A model generated the notes under the pieces. That model ran no database searches and had not been told where the DNA came from. It saw only the letters and a program-made list of their open reading frames with translations. Shown in pieces: positions 1 through 11,231 of a stretch of DNA of 64,000 nucleotides. Both the position numbers and the translations under genes were made by a program. Location: assembly GCA_006503535.1 (NCBI GenBank), contig QYRS01000002.1, positions 2,232,001 to 2,296,000 on the forward strand, in the 5' to 3' direction. Every line of letters begins with the position of its first letter. The first letter of the stretch is position 1. The stretch comes from Arthrinium phaeospermum (Eukaryota > Ascomycota > Sordariomycetes > Amphisphaeriales > Apiosporaceae).

Positions 1-33
1 GTCTCCTCCCTGTTTCTAGTTTGGCCGTCTCAC

Positions 34-189
34 CTTGTCGAGGAACTGGTAGAAGTAGCAGAGGAACATCAAGGGTATGACGTGGAAGTCAATCTTCCTG
101 TACAGCCGGCCGCGCTGCACTGGTCCCAACTGGCTGGCCATCACGGCCTCCAGAGCCGCCGTCATTTCTTGCTTCTCCGTATCTGCCAT
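34..189 (-). CDS. MFS transporter, exon 1 (partial, runs off the window)
   Basis: Reading from the ATG at 189, 52 codons are open and end at a consensus 5' splice site (CTCGACAAG|GTGAGA, donor at 33-32). The peptide ends HVIPLMFLCYFYQFLDK, which matches the start of transmembrane segment 1 in fungal anion:cation symporter MFS proteins (Dal5/allantoate-permease-like), where an RKIDxxxLPLL...LDR stretch opens the fold. About 30 residues of hydrophilic cytoplasmic N-terminus precede it. The rest of the gene lies beyond base 1, so substrate and integrity cannot be judged. The family moves organic anions or vitamins across the plasma membrane by proton symport. The 143-codon frame on the other strand starts at GTG and is a shadow. 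Confidence 0.75.
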
Positions 190-292
190 CGTGATCGACG
201 TGGCCTTTTCTTGAGGGTTTCAAACTTGTTCGTGCTTCAGGGTCGACGGCGAAGAAGGTTGTCGCGTACGGTAACTTGCGGCCAGGTGGAAA

Positions 293-300
293 TTTATATA
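293..300 (-). promoter_or_regulatory. TATA-like box upstream of the MFS transporter
   Basis: TATATAAA on the minus strand, about 105 nt upstream of the transporter ATG. This is a plausible spacing for a fungal core promoter. The assignment rests on position and sequence only. Confidence 0.35.
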
Positions 301-1049
301 TTAAAGTTGGCGTATCACGTCAGAAGACAAATACGAAACTTATACGCGCATTGCATTCTGCATGCTACTTGCCCCTCACTCGTGATCTCAACATGGGCTT
401 GGCTGCAGATGGTTCTTACTAACAAGCACAATCTGCCGTGCAGGATAAGACAACTGTGTCTTGAGTTGGGGCACGCCGTATCGTCAAGCCGTATCGCCGT
501 ATATGCCAATTAGGACGAACGCTTTGATCACGTCTAGATTGCCGATCTTGCTTCGTTCGATGCTGCACGACCGTCTTGGATAACCGGTCCCCCCAACCCT
601 CAGCTGCATGCATGAGCTGGTTATCTAGAAAGAAGCCTTCGGGATTTTGGTATGTTTAGCTTCGCACCCGACTGGACATACCAAATTGTTTCATTCGTGG
701 AACGGGACGGTTCCGAGGGTATCACCGAGTGGCTGCTACCCCTCCCTAGGTAGCCAGCCACCACATACTTTTTTACGGTTGGCCATTCGGGACCTCTGCA
801 TTAGCTCTCTGTCACCCGAACCTCACCATGCAGCCACCACCCTTGGAAGTGTCTTAGTGGCCGTTGAGCTATGATTGGCCTTCGAATTAAATTACCGGCT
901 ACCCGCCATCTGCAGCCATCTGACTAGGCCCAAATCAAAGTGGCTGGGCACTGAACAGTACCTATTCCTCATGGCAGCCTACACCAGCTATGTTTTTTTT
1001 TTTTTTTTTTTTTTTAAAAAAATTCAGACTGTGCCATGCAAACCAGCTT
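301..1049. other. Intergenic region with a T23/A7 homopolymer
   Basis: No convincing gene is present. Short open frames on both strands start at non-ATG codons or have no coding character. A run of 23 T followed by 7 A (993-1022) lies just 3' of the carboxylesterase stop codon, read as poly(A) after poly(T) on that gene's strand. It may be a simple microsatellite or part of the 3' untranslated region. Confidence 0.5.
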
Positions 1050-2717
1050 CTACCACCACGGGCTTCCCTTGCGCTGCCCATAAATCGGCTCAAACACCCC
1101 GCACGCACCATCCACCGTCCCATTCTGTACCATCGTCCAGCCCTTAGTCTTCGGATCGGTCTCGACATCAAAAACCACCACCGAATACTGCCCCGCCTCC
1201 CCCGCCCCCACGGGCTCCCACCCGGGCCCGGCCCCGTACGGATCCTTGGCGAAGTCCGCCCAGGCCGTCTGCATCGCGGCGCTGAGCCGCGCCTCTTCCG
1301 CCGTCGCGTTCGCCCGGGGGTACGACCCGAACACGATGGAGATCTCGGAGGAGTGGTAGGCCCCCAGCCCCTCGCGGAGCGCCGTGTTGGGGAACGTCGC
1401 ATTGAAGAAGTAGCGCCACACGGGCAGGCCCAGGTGGAAGGCCGCGTTTTGGGCCACGCGCGAGGCGGGGCAGGTGTACTCCATGTCGGTGTCGATGGCG
1501 GCGTTGACGTGCCAGCCGTCGGCGAGGACCTCGGCGTTGGGGCCCTGTCCGCCGAGCGGGTAGGTCGTCTTGAGCGCCGCGGCGTGGGGGGACAGCATGG
1601 GGAAGGCGGCGACGTAGGAGTCCAGGTCGGTCCAGGAGCCCGTCCACATGGTGCCTTCGTTGGCGTTGGTGCCGATCAGGAGCGGGACTTGGGCGATGTG
1701 GCCTTCGGCGCGCGCCCGGTCGGGGTCCGCGAGCTGCGTGATGTCGTCGTCGACGGGGTAGAATGACAAGGACGCTGAGGGGTCGTTGATGAGGGCCCGG
1801 ATGCTGCTCGCGGGCGCACCTCGGACGCAGGCGAACTCGGCATCAGCCGCTTCGGGTGAGACTGACGTGCTGCTGTGGGTCGTAGTCGAGGTGCAGTTCA
1901 AGCCCTTCACCAACAGAGGCCATGCCGCCGGACCAATGACATCGCCCGGCGGGTCCATGACCCACGCCGTCTCGTACACCCCGCTCTGCTGGATCGCCGC
2001 ACGGAAGGGTCGGGTGCTCGTGTCGTTCATGGTGCCGACCAAGCGCGAGACCGACGTGGCGCCGCTGCTCTCGCCAAAGATGGTGACCCTGGCCGGGTCG
2101 CCCCCGAAGCTCGCGATGTTCTCCTGCACCCACCGCAGCGCGAACCGCTGGTCGTACAGCCCCACGTTCTGCTCCCCCGCCGGGACGGCGGGGCTGATGG
2201 GGAACCCGAAGGGCCCGAGCCGGTAGTTCAGGCTGACCACGACGACGTCCTGGTGCGCGGCGAAGCTGGTCCCGTCGTGGCGGGTCATGGACGCGCTCCC
2301 GCTCTTGAGGCCGCCGCCGTGGATCCACACCATGACGGCGCGGCCGGCGCTTTGGGGAGCCGGCGACGCGGGCGCGAATACGTTGATGTACAGACAGTCT
2401 TCGCTCTCGGGCGCGAGCAGGACGTCGGTGTTGCCCTGCTGGATGCACGCGTTGGGCCAGGCGGTGGCGTTGCGGGGTGTGGACCATGGCGCTGGTGGCG
2501 ATGGGAGGGCGAAGCGCAGGGCGCCCAGCGGAGGGGCGGCGTATGGGATGCCGAGGAACTCGTTCACCGCCGTCTCTGCCCCGGGGAACGTCTTATGGGT
2601 GCCGATCACCACGCCCGCCTTCAAGGTCGCCGTGGGGGGCGCATTTGTTGCGGCATTTGCTAAGTTCGCGGCGCCGGATGCCCCGAATACTGCTGCTGTG
2701 GCGGAAAAGACCTTCAT
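1050..2717 (-). CDS. Secreted type-B carboxylesterase/lipase
   Basis: An intact single-exon gene of 555 codons. The first 22 residues look like a secretion signal (MKVFSATAAVFGASG..., Ala-rich, ending NLANAA). Type-B family marks occur in order: EDCLYINVFAP at about 106-116 (signature 2), the oxyanion-hole HGGG at 133-136, the nucleophile elbow GESSG at 215-219 with Ser217, the acidic triad member Glu354 in GTNANEG, and His455 in GAYHSSE. All three Ser-Glu-His residues are present and the length is typical of fungal secreted esterases (520-580 residues). Several NxS/T sites fit extracellular glycosylation. Known family members hydrolyse carboxylic esters such as lipids, feruloyl or xenobiotic esters. 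The exact substrate cannot be read from sequence. GC-rich codon use and lack of stops contrast with the RIP-damaged genes to the right. Confidence 0.93.
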   Translation of the reverse strand: MKVFSATAAVFGASGAANLANAATNAPPTATLKAGVVIGTHKTFPGAETAVNEFLGIPYAAPPLGALRFALPSPPAPWSTPRNATAWPNACIQQGNTDVLLAPESEDCLYINVFAPASPAPQSAGRAVMVWIHGGGLKSGSASMTRHDGTSFAAHQDVVVVSLNYRLGPFGFPISPAVPAGEQNVGLYDQRFALRWVQENIASFGGDPARVTIFGESSGATSVSRLVGTMNDTSTRPFRAAIQQSGVYETAWVMDPPGDVIGPAAWPLLVKGLNCTSTTTHSSTSVSPEAADAEFACVRGAPASSIRALINDPSASLSFYPVDDDITQLADPDRARAEGHIAQVPLLIGTNANEGTMWTGSWTDLDSYVAAFPMLSPHAAALKTTYPLGGQGPNAEVLADGWHVNAAIDTDMEYTCPASRVAQNAAFHLGLPVWRYFFNATFPNTALREGLGAYHSSEISIVFGSYPRANATAEEARLSAAMQTAWADFAKDPYGAGPGWEPVGAGEAGQYSVVVFDVETDPKTKGWTMVQNGTVDGACGVFEPIYGQRKGSPWW

Positions 2718-3367
2718 TGTGTCGGCACTTGGGCGAGAAACGCTTGGTGTGCTTCCCTTTCTTCCCCGAATACGTCGGGGAAATCGTTTTAAGATACCCT
2801 CAGCTTCCGGTCGTCAATGCCGGGCCCAATTGCCGGTATCGGAAATGGCCGGTAAAGCCCGAGATCCACTCGCCACGGGATCAGCCGCACGCATGACCAA
2901 AAGCAGATTGCGATTGTGGTTAGAGTTGGAAGGCCTGACTCGCGGCTCCGCAATCCTTATCTTAAAAACAACGTCCCCCAGGATCTGGTATCCGGCAAAC
3001 TGAGATTAATTCGACATTAGGTAACTTAAAAGCGACATTGTTTTATCTACAGGAATCCTGAAGAAGCAGCCGAGCCCCTGAAACCTGAGGCGTCTGTCAA
3101 TAATGAGAAAAAAGGACGCGTGCCAAGTGTGGCAGGGACAACATCATTGTCCATGACGGCGTGACCAACAATAAAGAGCTTGTGTCACCCTCGATTTCTA
3201 CACAATGTCTTGGTCCCGTGATTTCCCATTCTATTCGTTATTGTTATATATCTCGACAACAATTTAGCATTTTGAACAGACCAGGAACCCAACGCTTTTG
3301 CCAAAAACGCATCCCTGTCCCCTTATTCAAATTATATCCAGACTTATTGCCCCACACAAAGGTCAAC
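2718..3367. other. Intergenic region between divergent genes
   Basis: Probably a shared promoter region between the carboxylesterase (minus) and the Asn/Ser-rich gene (plus). An open frame runs upstream of 3368 in the same frame as the next gene, but it begins at a non-ATG codon. No clear TATA box or other motif was found. Confidence 0.4.
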
Positions 3368-3577
3368 ATGGCTAACAACCGCAGCGGCAACAGCCAGAGC
3401 AACAGCAGTAGCAATGGCCAGAGCCATAGCAATAGCGAGATAATCCCGCCCTCAGCCGATTCCAAGATGAGAGCGAATGCCGCCGCTAATGGCCGCCGTG
3501 GCGCCGTCTCCGGTCCCGCTTCCAATGGAGGCGCCACCGGTCGCCGTGGCGCCATTGCTGGTAAGCTTAATTCGTAG
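3368..3577 (+). CDS. Asn/Ser-rich protein, probable first exon cut off at the AT-rich border
   Basis: The ATG at 3368 has a good fungal context (GTCAACATGGC). It opens a 69-codon frame starting MANNRSGNSQSNSSSNGQ, low complexity in Asn, Ser and Gly, followed by Arg-Gly-Ala repeats (GRRGAV, GRRGAI). The frame reaches a splice-donor-like GGTAAGC (GT at 3561) and stops 14 nt later, exactly where base composition turns AT-rich. I infer that this is exon 1 and that the rest of the gene was displaced or destroyed by the repeat block. A very short complete protein is the alternative. No family was recognised. Confidence 0.45.
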   Translation: MANNRSGNSQSNSSSNGQSHSNSEIIPPSADSKMRANAAANGRRGAVSGPASNGGATGRRGAIAGKLNS

Positions 3578-4504
3578 TATAGTACTCTCTTACGTTATAA
3601 GTATGTTATAAACCGTAGTTATAAGAAATATGGTTCAATATTATAAGTAATAAAGTGGTTAGGGTTAAGGGCTTATCGAGCGAGCGGTACTATTATAAGG
3701 TAAGTATGTATAAGTATAAAGTAGGAGTAGATTTATAAACAATTTAAGTTTATCACTTTCATTAAATATAATATTTAAATTTTTATATTAATTAAGGCTT
3801 AATATACTTGCCGGCTATATAAAGCTACTTTTCTTAAGTGCGTGTATACTAGTTATTAAATAGTAATGTTAGCTCCGCCACTATCATCGGGTTAGTTATA
3901 ATCATATATTATTACCACTTTAGCGCTCTAGCAATTAAACCGCTATAAACGAGACATAGGTCTACCTTTCTCGTTACCATAACTTATAATGTAACCTTTA
4001 ATAGTAATCTATATCTAGTTATAAACAGTTGGTACAGGGCTTATTAGGGCTCATATAAATATATTCTAAGAAGGGATACGAGCTTTGGTAGCGGTCGTCG
4101 TCTTCCCTTGCTTAGGAGTAAGGCTTATATACCTTACTATCTGCTGTTTCGTGGCTCCGAGAATGGATTAGGAGGGGCAAAAACCTCGCCTCCTTTCGGA
4201 ACCCGGCTCGTAGCTCCCGGGTACTAGGCCCGCTTTCGGAACTGAGACGGCTAATATCCCTAGCGAGAGCCTCCTCTATTCTTACCACAGACCGGACTCA
4301 TCGAAACTGGAGCAATTCGTTAACCGTAAGAGGCGAATAACAAAGAATATATCTTTGGTTAGGGACTAATGCGTCGAGGTATATAGATTTGATGTCGCAG
4401 TATAAATGGCCGTAAGTATCCTTAGTTTACCTAGTTATAACTTGTTCGCATTTATCTTAGATCTTATCGGACACCGTGTCCTAAACAGAAAGGTAGCCGT
4501 AATT

Positions 4505-4850
4505 ATATTATAATATTTACAGTTAGTATTTGTACCAGTAGGTAGAGTATAGGACATACCCGATCCCACTCTGACACCTTAGAGCTGGGAGCCCTAACCG
4601 GTCTGTAGTTTCCGTCCTCTTTAGCGATGTAGTTCGTATACATACTGCCATATAGTGGGTTTAGGCAGCCCCGGAAGGGATAAGATCCGGTGCCGTAACT
4701 CGCGTTTATGGCACATCTCTTACATGCTCAGTGGGAGAATTCTAGCACAGCCTTCGTTATGATAAGGATTGCCTCTGCGATATGGGGGGAGTCGGCTACC
4801 TCTTCGGGCGTCTAAGGTACCGCGACTATATCGATACGCGGCCGAATTAA
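4505..4850 (-). pseudogene. Fossil of a DUF3716-like cysteine-patterned protein
   Basis: One minus-strand frame reads, with only a few stops, an acidic helix-like stretch (TPEEVADSPHIAEAILI) followed by ACKRCAINASYGTGSYPF, RGCLNPLYGSMYTNY and EDGNYR. The first three Cys survive (two of them at 4724-4722 and 4715-4713). The later TAT, TAC and TAC Tyr codons sit exactly where TGT/TGC would give C-x2-C and a terminal Cys, and TpG to TpA is the RIP change. The resulting spacing resembles the fungal DUF3716 domain (C-x2-C, GPF..C, G.C.NC, C). This family has no known function and is often found in expanded fungal gene sets. Other minus-strand frames in 4.0-4.8 kb are also partly open, so the frame choice rests on the cysteine pattern. 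Confidence 0.4.
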
Positions 4851-5821
4851 AGGAAGTCGTCGAAGGTCTTCCAGCCGCGAGGGAAGAGTAATATCACCTA
4901 AGAGGTCATTCAGTATACGGGTGGGTATATTAAAGTAGTATAGCCCGCCCGTAAGATGTAACTATCGCTAAAGACGTAGGCTCGGCAAGCCTTTATGTTA
5001 AGCCTATAATACAGGTTAACGAAGAAGAGGGGCGGATAGGACGGGTTATTAACAACCTAAAGGAAACTCTTATCGAAGGGATAAGCGGCCTCCCTACCTG
5101 GGTAGCGGATAATGGTATCGTCAGGGGCGTTACTAATATAAAGCTGGTTAGCCGGCGGGTGTAAGACGGGGCCCGTAGTCTACATACTTTACGGCGGAGA
5201 GTTAGGAGATGCCCGTGTCGGCCGGGCGCCGCTTGCCTACGATTTAGCAGTAGCTTTTGCTAAGGTATGCCGATATTATTTTAGTGTCTCTTTCCTAGCG
5301 GAATTCGCTGTTTCTGTTGGTTACCCGCAGCCGGATTGTGACGTCCTCTTAGGATAGACCCTTGGTTATAATCTGGCCCTTAATTTTATCGTGTTTAAAA
5401 CGCCGGAGCTAATTATATAGTTTGCCGCCATCTATTAAGGCGAGTCTAGTATAAACAAAGCGAATGCTATCTCATTGTTTAACTTTATATTCTTTACCTT
5501 CTTTAAATGAAACGAGTTTAAGGTTGTTATCCTTAAAGACTATTATAAAAGGAGGCGTTAATAGGATTAGGTAAAAAGCCGCTTAAAGTGGCTTATTAAT
5601 AATATAAACGTCGGCCGCTTATAAAGGGTCGGTAGTTTCAAGGGGAAGTGTTAATAATATAATTTCTAAGTGTATAGAGATTAATTTAAGAATTAATTAT
5701 TAAAGTCCTAGAGATAAATCTATAAAGGGTTAAGTTTTTAAGTATAATAGAAAAATATTAAATTAAAAGTATAGCCCGTATAACTTAGGGTAGTTTATAT
5801 TAAGATGTAATATTTCGTATT

Positions 5822-5890
5822 AATGCTAATATAATTAGTTAATACTAATATAACCAGTTAATACTAATATAACCAGTTAATATTAATATA
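5822..5890. repeat. Short tandem repeat, 19-bp unit, 3-4 copies
   Basis: Degenerate copies of a unit close to CAGTTAATACTAATATAAC are visible in the AT-rich block. Copy differences are mostly C/T, as expected after RIP. Confidence 0.7.
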
Positions 5891-6982
5891 ATTAAAATAT
5901 ATTAAAACTTTATTATTATACTTATTAATAAAGGGGAATTAAATACTTTTTATTTTTTATTTATCTTATTCATTATTTAAACCATGTTAATATTATATAT
6001 TTTAAATAATAATATTATAAGCCGGTTAGTTAATTAAGGGCTATCCGTAAAGTTATTAAGTTTAAGGCTGTTAAAATAAGCTAGAATAAATATAAAACTA
6101 AAGCGAGGGCGTAGCTAGTTAATAGTTAAGGGATTATAAGAGTAGAAAATAAGTTAATAGCTTAAGCTATATTCTTAGGATCGCTAGTATAGAATATACT
6201 AATAAGAGAGGCAGTTAATAACATGGGAACCTACTTGTTAAATGAATTTTAATTAAATAAAGCGGCTTTTTCTTATATAAACAAACTATATCCTTTACTT
6301 AATCCTATGTACTCCTTTTTATATATCTTTTTTCTTTTCTTTTTTTTTTTTCTTTTCTTATTTTAACGATTTACTTCTTTCGAATACTTTTAGTATAATA
6401 TTAAAGGGGAAATAGGCAAAATTACTTTATTAATTTATATTCTTTTTAGTTCTTATTAAAGTTATAAACGCTGAAAAAGTTAAGCTTTAAACCCTTATTT
6501 ATAACTTCGTTACTATTATAAAGCGAATATTACGTCGTAATTATATTTAAATAATTGCTAATTTCGGCGATATCTTTATACGTTTATCTATATATATTAA
6601 GCTATACGTGCTTTACATGCTCGTTTTATACTAATGCTATTGTAATAGGTTAACTAGGATATAATCTTTTATGTATTATACTTCGATAACGCTAAAGATG
6701 CTGTATATTATTTTACTGGACTTAGCTAACACCCCCCTATTCTAATAAACGTCGAGGCTATACACTTAAATATAGCGGATATTACACTATTATACGATGC
6801 CGTTATAGACTTCTTAGTAAGTTCTTTTATATTCCGCTAATATATTTATAAAAGCGTTTACTAGAAGTAATAATTAGATTGATTAAAACCGGCTCGTAGC
6901 AAGATGCAGTATAACTAGCGCCAGGGCCGCCCGCACCTATTTTACATATTTAAAGTAGTATAATAATATCATATGAGATAAT

Positions 6983-7636
6983 GAGATCCTAGACGAGGCT
7001 GTCACGGTTTCCCATAAAGACATGGGCAGGTTAGTTGATACTGTCCGCATGTTCTAGTATTTGGAGGTAATACGGATCGACATTGCTGCTGCGAGTCGTT
7101 TATATGCTAACCGTCGCGTATTAAATCGATTGGGAAGCCCTCGCAGCCCGCTGTGAAATGGTTTATGGCCAAGTTGCGAAGAGATATTTCAACGACTTGG
7201 CTGAGCGTGATAAAGTCATTTTGCCAGGAGGACTTATTGGTTTGGAAACCAACCACCAGGTTATGAAAATGTTGACGAGTATGCTATGGGCCTTTAAGTT
7301 GTTCAAGGTATATATCCCTCGTGTATGATTAGGTCGCTGAATGCTAACTTAGTTTACACAGGTTAACTGAGAGGTAGTTGCTGTCGCTTGTAGAATGGTA
7401 GATGCCTGAACGGCAAAGGCCTACTTTAGTGCGCTAGCTACTGTAGAGCAGAGTTTGCTCTAGTCCAAGCAGCTTCCTAGCGGCGGTAAGTGCCGCAGAT
7501 TTCGAAATCTTCTCTGCCGGAGCTGGGCTCCGATCTGTGTTCTGGTCCTGTCGGTTCAGCCGGCGACTACGAAGACCAGCCTGCTTTAAGCCTGTTGCGG
7601 AGGAATCCCGATGAAGTTGCCCATGATGTAGAATAG
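6983..7636 (+). pseudogene. Less-decayed two-exon gene fragment, family not recognised
   Basis: This island keeps normal CpA/TpG content inside the desert. Coding-like stretches include DEAVTVSHKDMGRLVDTVRM, then in a second frame DWEALAARCEMVYGQVAKRY and NDLAERDKVILPGG. That second frame ends at a good donor (TTCAAG|GTATAT, GT at 7308) of a 54-nt intron with branch site GCTAAC and acceptor TTTACACAG (ends 7361). The next exon continues EVVAVACRMVDA and AKAYFSALATVEQ with Gln/Trp-codon stops, and a late frame ends DEVAHDVE before a stop at 7634. At least one frameshift and several stops show that it is broken. The content is alpha-helical and not obviously transposon-like. Confidence 0.45.
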
Positions 7637-8587
7637 GTTAGAAATAGGGATAGGAAATTATTTTATTCTTTATAATTTATACGGAGTCGTTAAAGGAAGA
7701 ATTACGAAATGAATAAAGAGATTTACTTTTTTTAAAGTTATTAATATAACGTTAAATGACTTTAGATCGAGTTGTGTACTGTTTTAAAAGAATGTAATAT
7801 AGGATTTTTACCGAAGTTAAGACTGTTTATTTTAAGCGGCCGGTAAAGGGTGCCGAAGTATTAATTTTAATCCTATTAATAAATCTCTTTTATTACCGAG
7901 GCGTTATTATATTTATAGGACGAGACTTATTCCGGCTGCGTTAAATAAAACGTTTCTTTCCTTACTTTTAAAATATAATAAAGTTAAAGGGATTTAAATA
8001 TTTAATAAGTTAATGCCCCTTTTAATTTAAAGCTTTAATTGTTCCTTATCTTATATTTTTTATAATTTTTTAAATGTTTTTTAAAATATTATATACCTTG
8101 CCTCCTTAGTTTATTAATGCCATATATTTATATTAATATATACTATAAAATACTTTATTAAATATTTTATTAATAGGTATACAAATAAAAGGGCCTATTA
8201 AAGCTACTACCTTTATAAAAATAATTAGTTATTATTAAGCTTTAAGGGTTACACCTTTAAATTAATATATTAACTCTTTTTTACATAATTAGCGCCAGTC
8301 TATATGTTAATAAAGAGAAGAACAAGCCGTTTAAGTTTTAAAGGCAGCCCTTATATCTTTTATAACAGCCCTTAAAGATACCCTTTAGTAGCTATACCTA
8401 TCGTATCGAAGGGTATAGTATAAGTACCGAGGTGTATTCAGCAACTTTATCCCGGGTTTTCCCATCTCGCGCACGATTCCTATCAAATACTATACCAACT
8501 CTACAATACGTCACTATGGAGTAATAGTATCAGGCTGTTATAAAGCAGACCGGCTCCGCCGCCTAGCCCTATATAACTACTTCAATA

Positions 8588-9004
8588 ATGACGGCGGCCC
8601 CCTCTGTCGCAGAGCACAGCGTCGACAGCACCTCGGTACTCAACAGCGTCCCGGCCTTACCCCAAACACCACCGGCGTAGCCGATTCCCCATGTTGAAGC
8701 CCTTCTAGGACCGGATGCCACCACCCCCGAGTACATTATAGGGTCTCCACTAGCAGCGCGACGGATCATCGGTAGCGTCGCTATCGGTTACGCCAGCCCA
8801 GTGGTCGGCCCCCGCAAGTCTGGCTCGCGCGTCATATCCCTGACCCCGCCTAGTGTAGAAGACGACGACGTTAGCGACTAGGACGTACAATACTACAGCT
8901 ACTACTCGCCCGATCTTGGAATAAAATAGACGTTATCGCTACCGGCTAGCCGATCCGGCGCCGGACTCTCCCCAGCCAGCCTTGGCGGCATTCCGCGTAT
9001 GTAA
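8588..9004 (+). pseudogene. RIP-hit small ORF, 138 codons, unrecognised
   Basis: From ATG at 8588 to TAA at 9002-9004 one frame is broken only by three TAG codons, each explainable as CAG or TGG altered by RIP. The peptide is Pro/Ser-rich at first (SVAEHSVDSTSVLNSVPALP), then has an ARRIIGSVAIGYASPVVGPR core and an acidic EDDDVSD stretch before a Tyr-rich tail (YYSYYSPD). The last codons, CGC|GTATGT, also fit a splice donor, so it may be a first exon. GC-rich codon use and surviving CpA show milder damage than around it. Confidence 0.45.
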
Positions 9005-10367
9005 ACTTTTAGATTATTACTTCCAGTTTCGGTTTATTCTTATTTAGAATATGTGGCTTAGATAGGTTGTTACAGCGGCTACGATAATAACGATAGCGAA
9101 GATATAACAAGCCGGACTTTGTCATTACCCTCGAGCCTATTGCTTAAACCTTCGTAATTTAATATTAAAAGCTCGAATATTCGCAGCCCGATCTCGGCCT
9201 AAAGTACAACGCGTATCGAAAACCTTTTAATGCCGTAGGCGCTGCGAACACCGTCCCTTCCTACAGTTTCGAGTATTATTTAAGTATCGCCGTCCCCTTT
9301 TACAGTTTTGGGCATTATCCTAGTAACGTTAGGCGATTAAGATTTAAATGCGGAATGGGTTTAGTACGGTCGGCAGGTGGCGTCGATTATGGAAAAGATA
9401 AAAAAGAGGCTCGGCAGCGAAAGCCCTGTAAACCCTAGAGTGAAGCGGCGGAAGTTAACCCCGGAAGATAAATTCAGAGAAGGGGCTAACGCTCTGGGAG
9501 GCAGTGGATAAGGGCAGGTATTGCTGCGTGTATCGGATCGTGCCACATAACCAGTATAGAGATTAATAATATAGCTTTATTAAGGAGCGAAAGATTTCGG
9601 TTTACGGTATAAAACAACTAATGAGTCTAGTAATTAGCGAAATTAAAAATAACTTTAGTTTATAAGGGGAGGGGGGTAAAGCCTTAATTAATATATAGTT
9701 AGTTATAGACCGATAACCTTTTATAATACTTAATACTTCTTGTTTACATTATTAATATCGAAAATGTTTTTAGCCGGTATTATTATTTAGCTAAGTAACT
9801 AATTAGCGGTAGCTAGTTAATTAGTAAAGTGGTTAATTAAAAGAACGTTAATTAGTTAATAAAGAGTTAATTAATATTTTATAGTAATTTCTAACGTTGT
9901 GATTTATGTAAGGCTTTATTTTTAAAGTTAGCGCCAATAAGGCCAGGTTTAGTTATGAGATAAGTTTAAAAAGTACAAATATAATAATAACATTAATATT
10001 ATTCCTAAAAGGAATTTAAACGCGTTTTTTAATAACTACTTAATTAACTATATATAAATACCCCGGATTAAAAAGGGGAGGGATGTTTTTATTCTTATAT
10101 TTATTTATTAATATTTATATAATGATATTTAATATTATCGTTATAAAAGTTAATGTGGTTAAGAGCCTATTTATATTTATTTAATTATTAAAAGAGTATA
10201 GAAATCTATTTCGAGAGGATATTATTAATAAATTCCACAGTATTATAATTATTTTAATACATGTTTATAATATATTACTTAAATATTTTAAAATCGTTAT
10301 TTAAACCTATATTAATATATATAATAATAGTCCTAACCACTTAGTAATCTTTAATTACTAATGGGTA

Positions 10368-11231
10368 TTAATAGTTATATAATATTATAATTAAAGATAT
10401 AGCCTTATTTAAATTTATTATTAAGTTCTTAATTATATTTATTTCTTTTACTATCTTTATAATTATAATCTTAACCGAAACCTTAAACATATTATAGCTT
10501 TTATAAATTAAATTAGTAATAAATATAATTTTATTCGCAATAGTGTTCTCGCTTAACTTACATATATAGTATTTAATTAAATTCTTAGTTTTATTAATAA
10601 CTATCTTATCGTCTATATCATTAAACGTAAAGAGCTCGCTATAGACGCCAGTTTTCATCTCTTTCTTCGAGAAATCGGCCGGTATAGTATTTGCCTTCGG
10701 GTTTATTATAATAGCTAGGGTTTTAACCCGGGTTTTATTTATAATTCCTAGTATACCCGCGGCCTTATACAGGGGTTTAAATATGAACTACTTTATATTT
10801 AAATTATCGTTCTTATGCATAAGCGGTTCTATAGATATAGTTTCTTTTACCTATATAATAGTGTCCTTTTTAACAATTACGGGCAGCTTTTTAATAAATA
10901 CAATAAACTCTTTTAAATGCGCGATTATATTTTCCTAGTGGTTATTAAACGTATTAATAAATTCCTTTATATTTTTAACTACGTTATTATCTAAGCTCGA
11001 ATAGCGGCTTATAATATCTATAAAAATAGCTTACCGCTTCGCGATCCTAGACGAGTCTTAGATTAACTGTTTATATAAAAGTAAGATTTCATTCGATTTT
11101 TAATTAATAATATCAATAATGATTACCTGTTAAGAGATAGCTTTACTCGTAGGGTTTATTAACTACTTAAACTAAAACCTTTTAGGTATCTTTATTCTAA
11201 TCCTAGTATAGGTTTTAATTTAGGGATCCAT
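10368..11231 (-). pseudogene. Fossil ORF, 288 codons, possibly mobile-element ORF1
   Basis: From an ATG at 11231 (MDP...) to 10368 one frame is followed through TAA/TAG stops only. The last 96 codons are fully open (MKTGVYSELFTFNDIDDKIV...). The reading is rich in Ile, Lys, Asn and Tyr, as expected when His, Val, Cys and Gln codons have been changed by RIP. A helical, Lys-rich character (SRYSSLDNNVVKNIKEF) is compatible with a gag-like or other structural protein of a mobile element. No catalytic motif is visible, and alternative frames cannot be excluded at this level of decay. Confidence 0.35.

Noticed and set aside
82..513. 143-codon plus-strand open frame
   Set aside because: It starts at GTG and lies antisense to the MFS exon and its promoter, with no coding character beyond that.
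990..1766. 258-codon plus-strand frame
   Set aside because: Antisense shadow of the carboxylesterase.
3655..3680. TTAGGGTTAAGGG, telomere-like
   Set aside because: Only about two imperfect units, without a tandem array. Chance match in AT-rich sequence.
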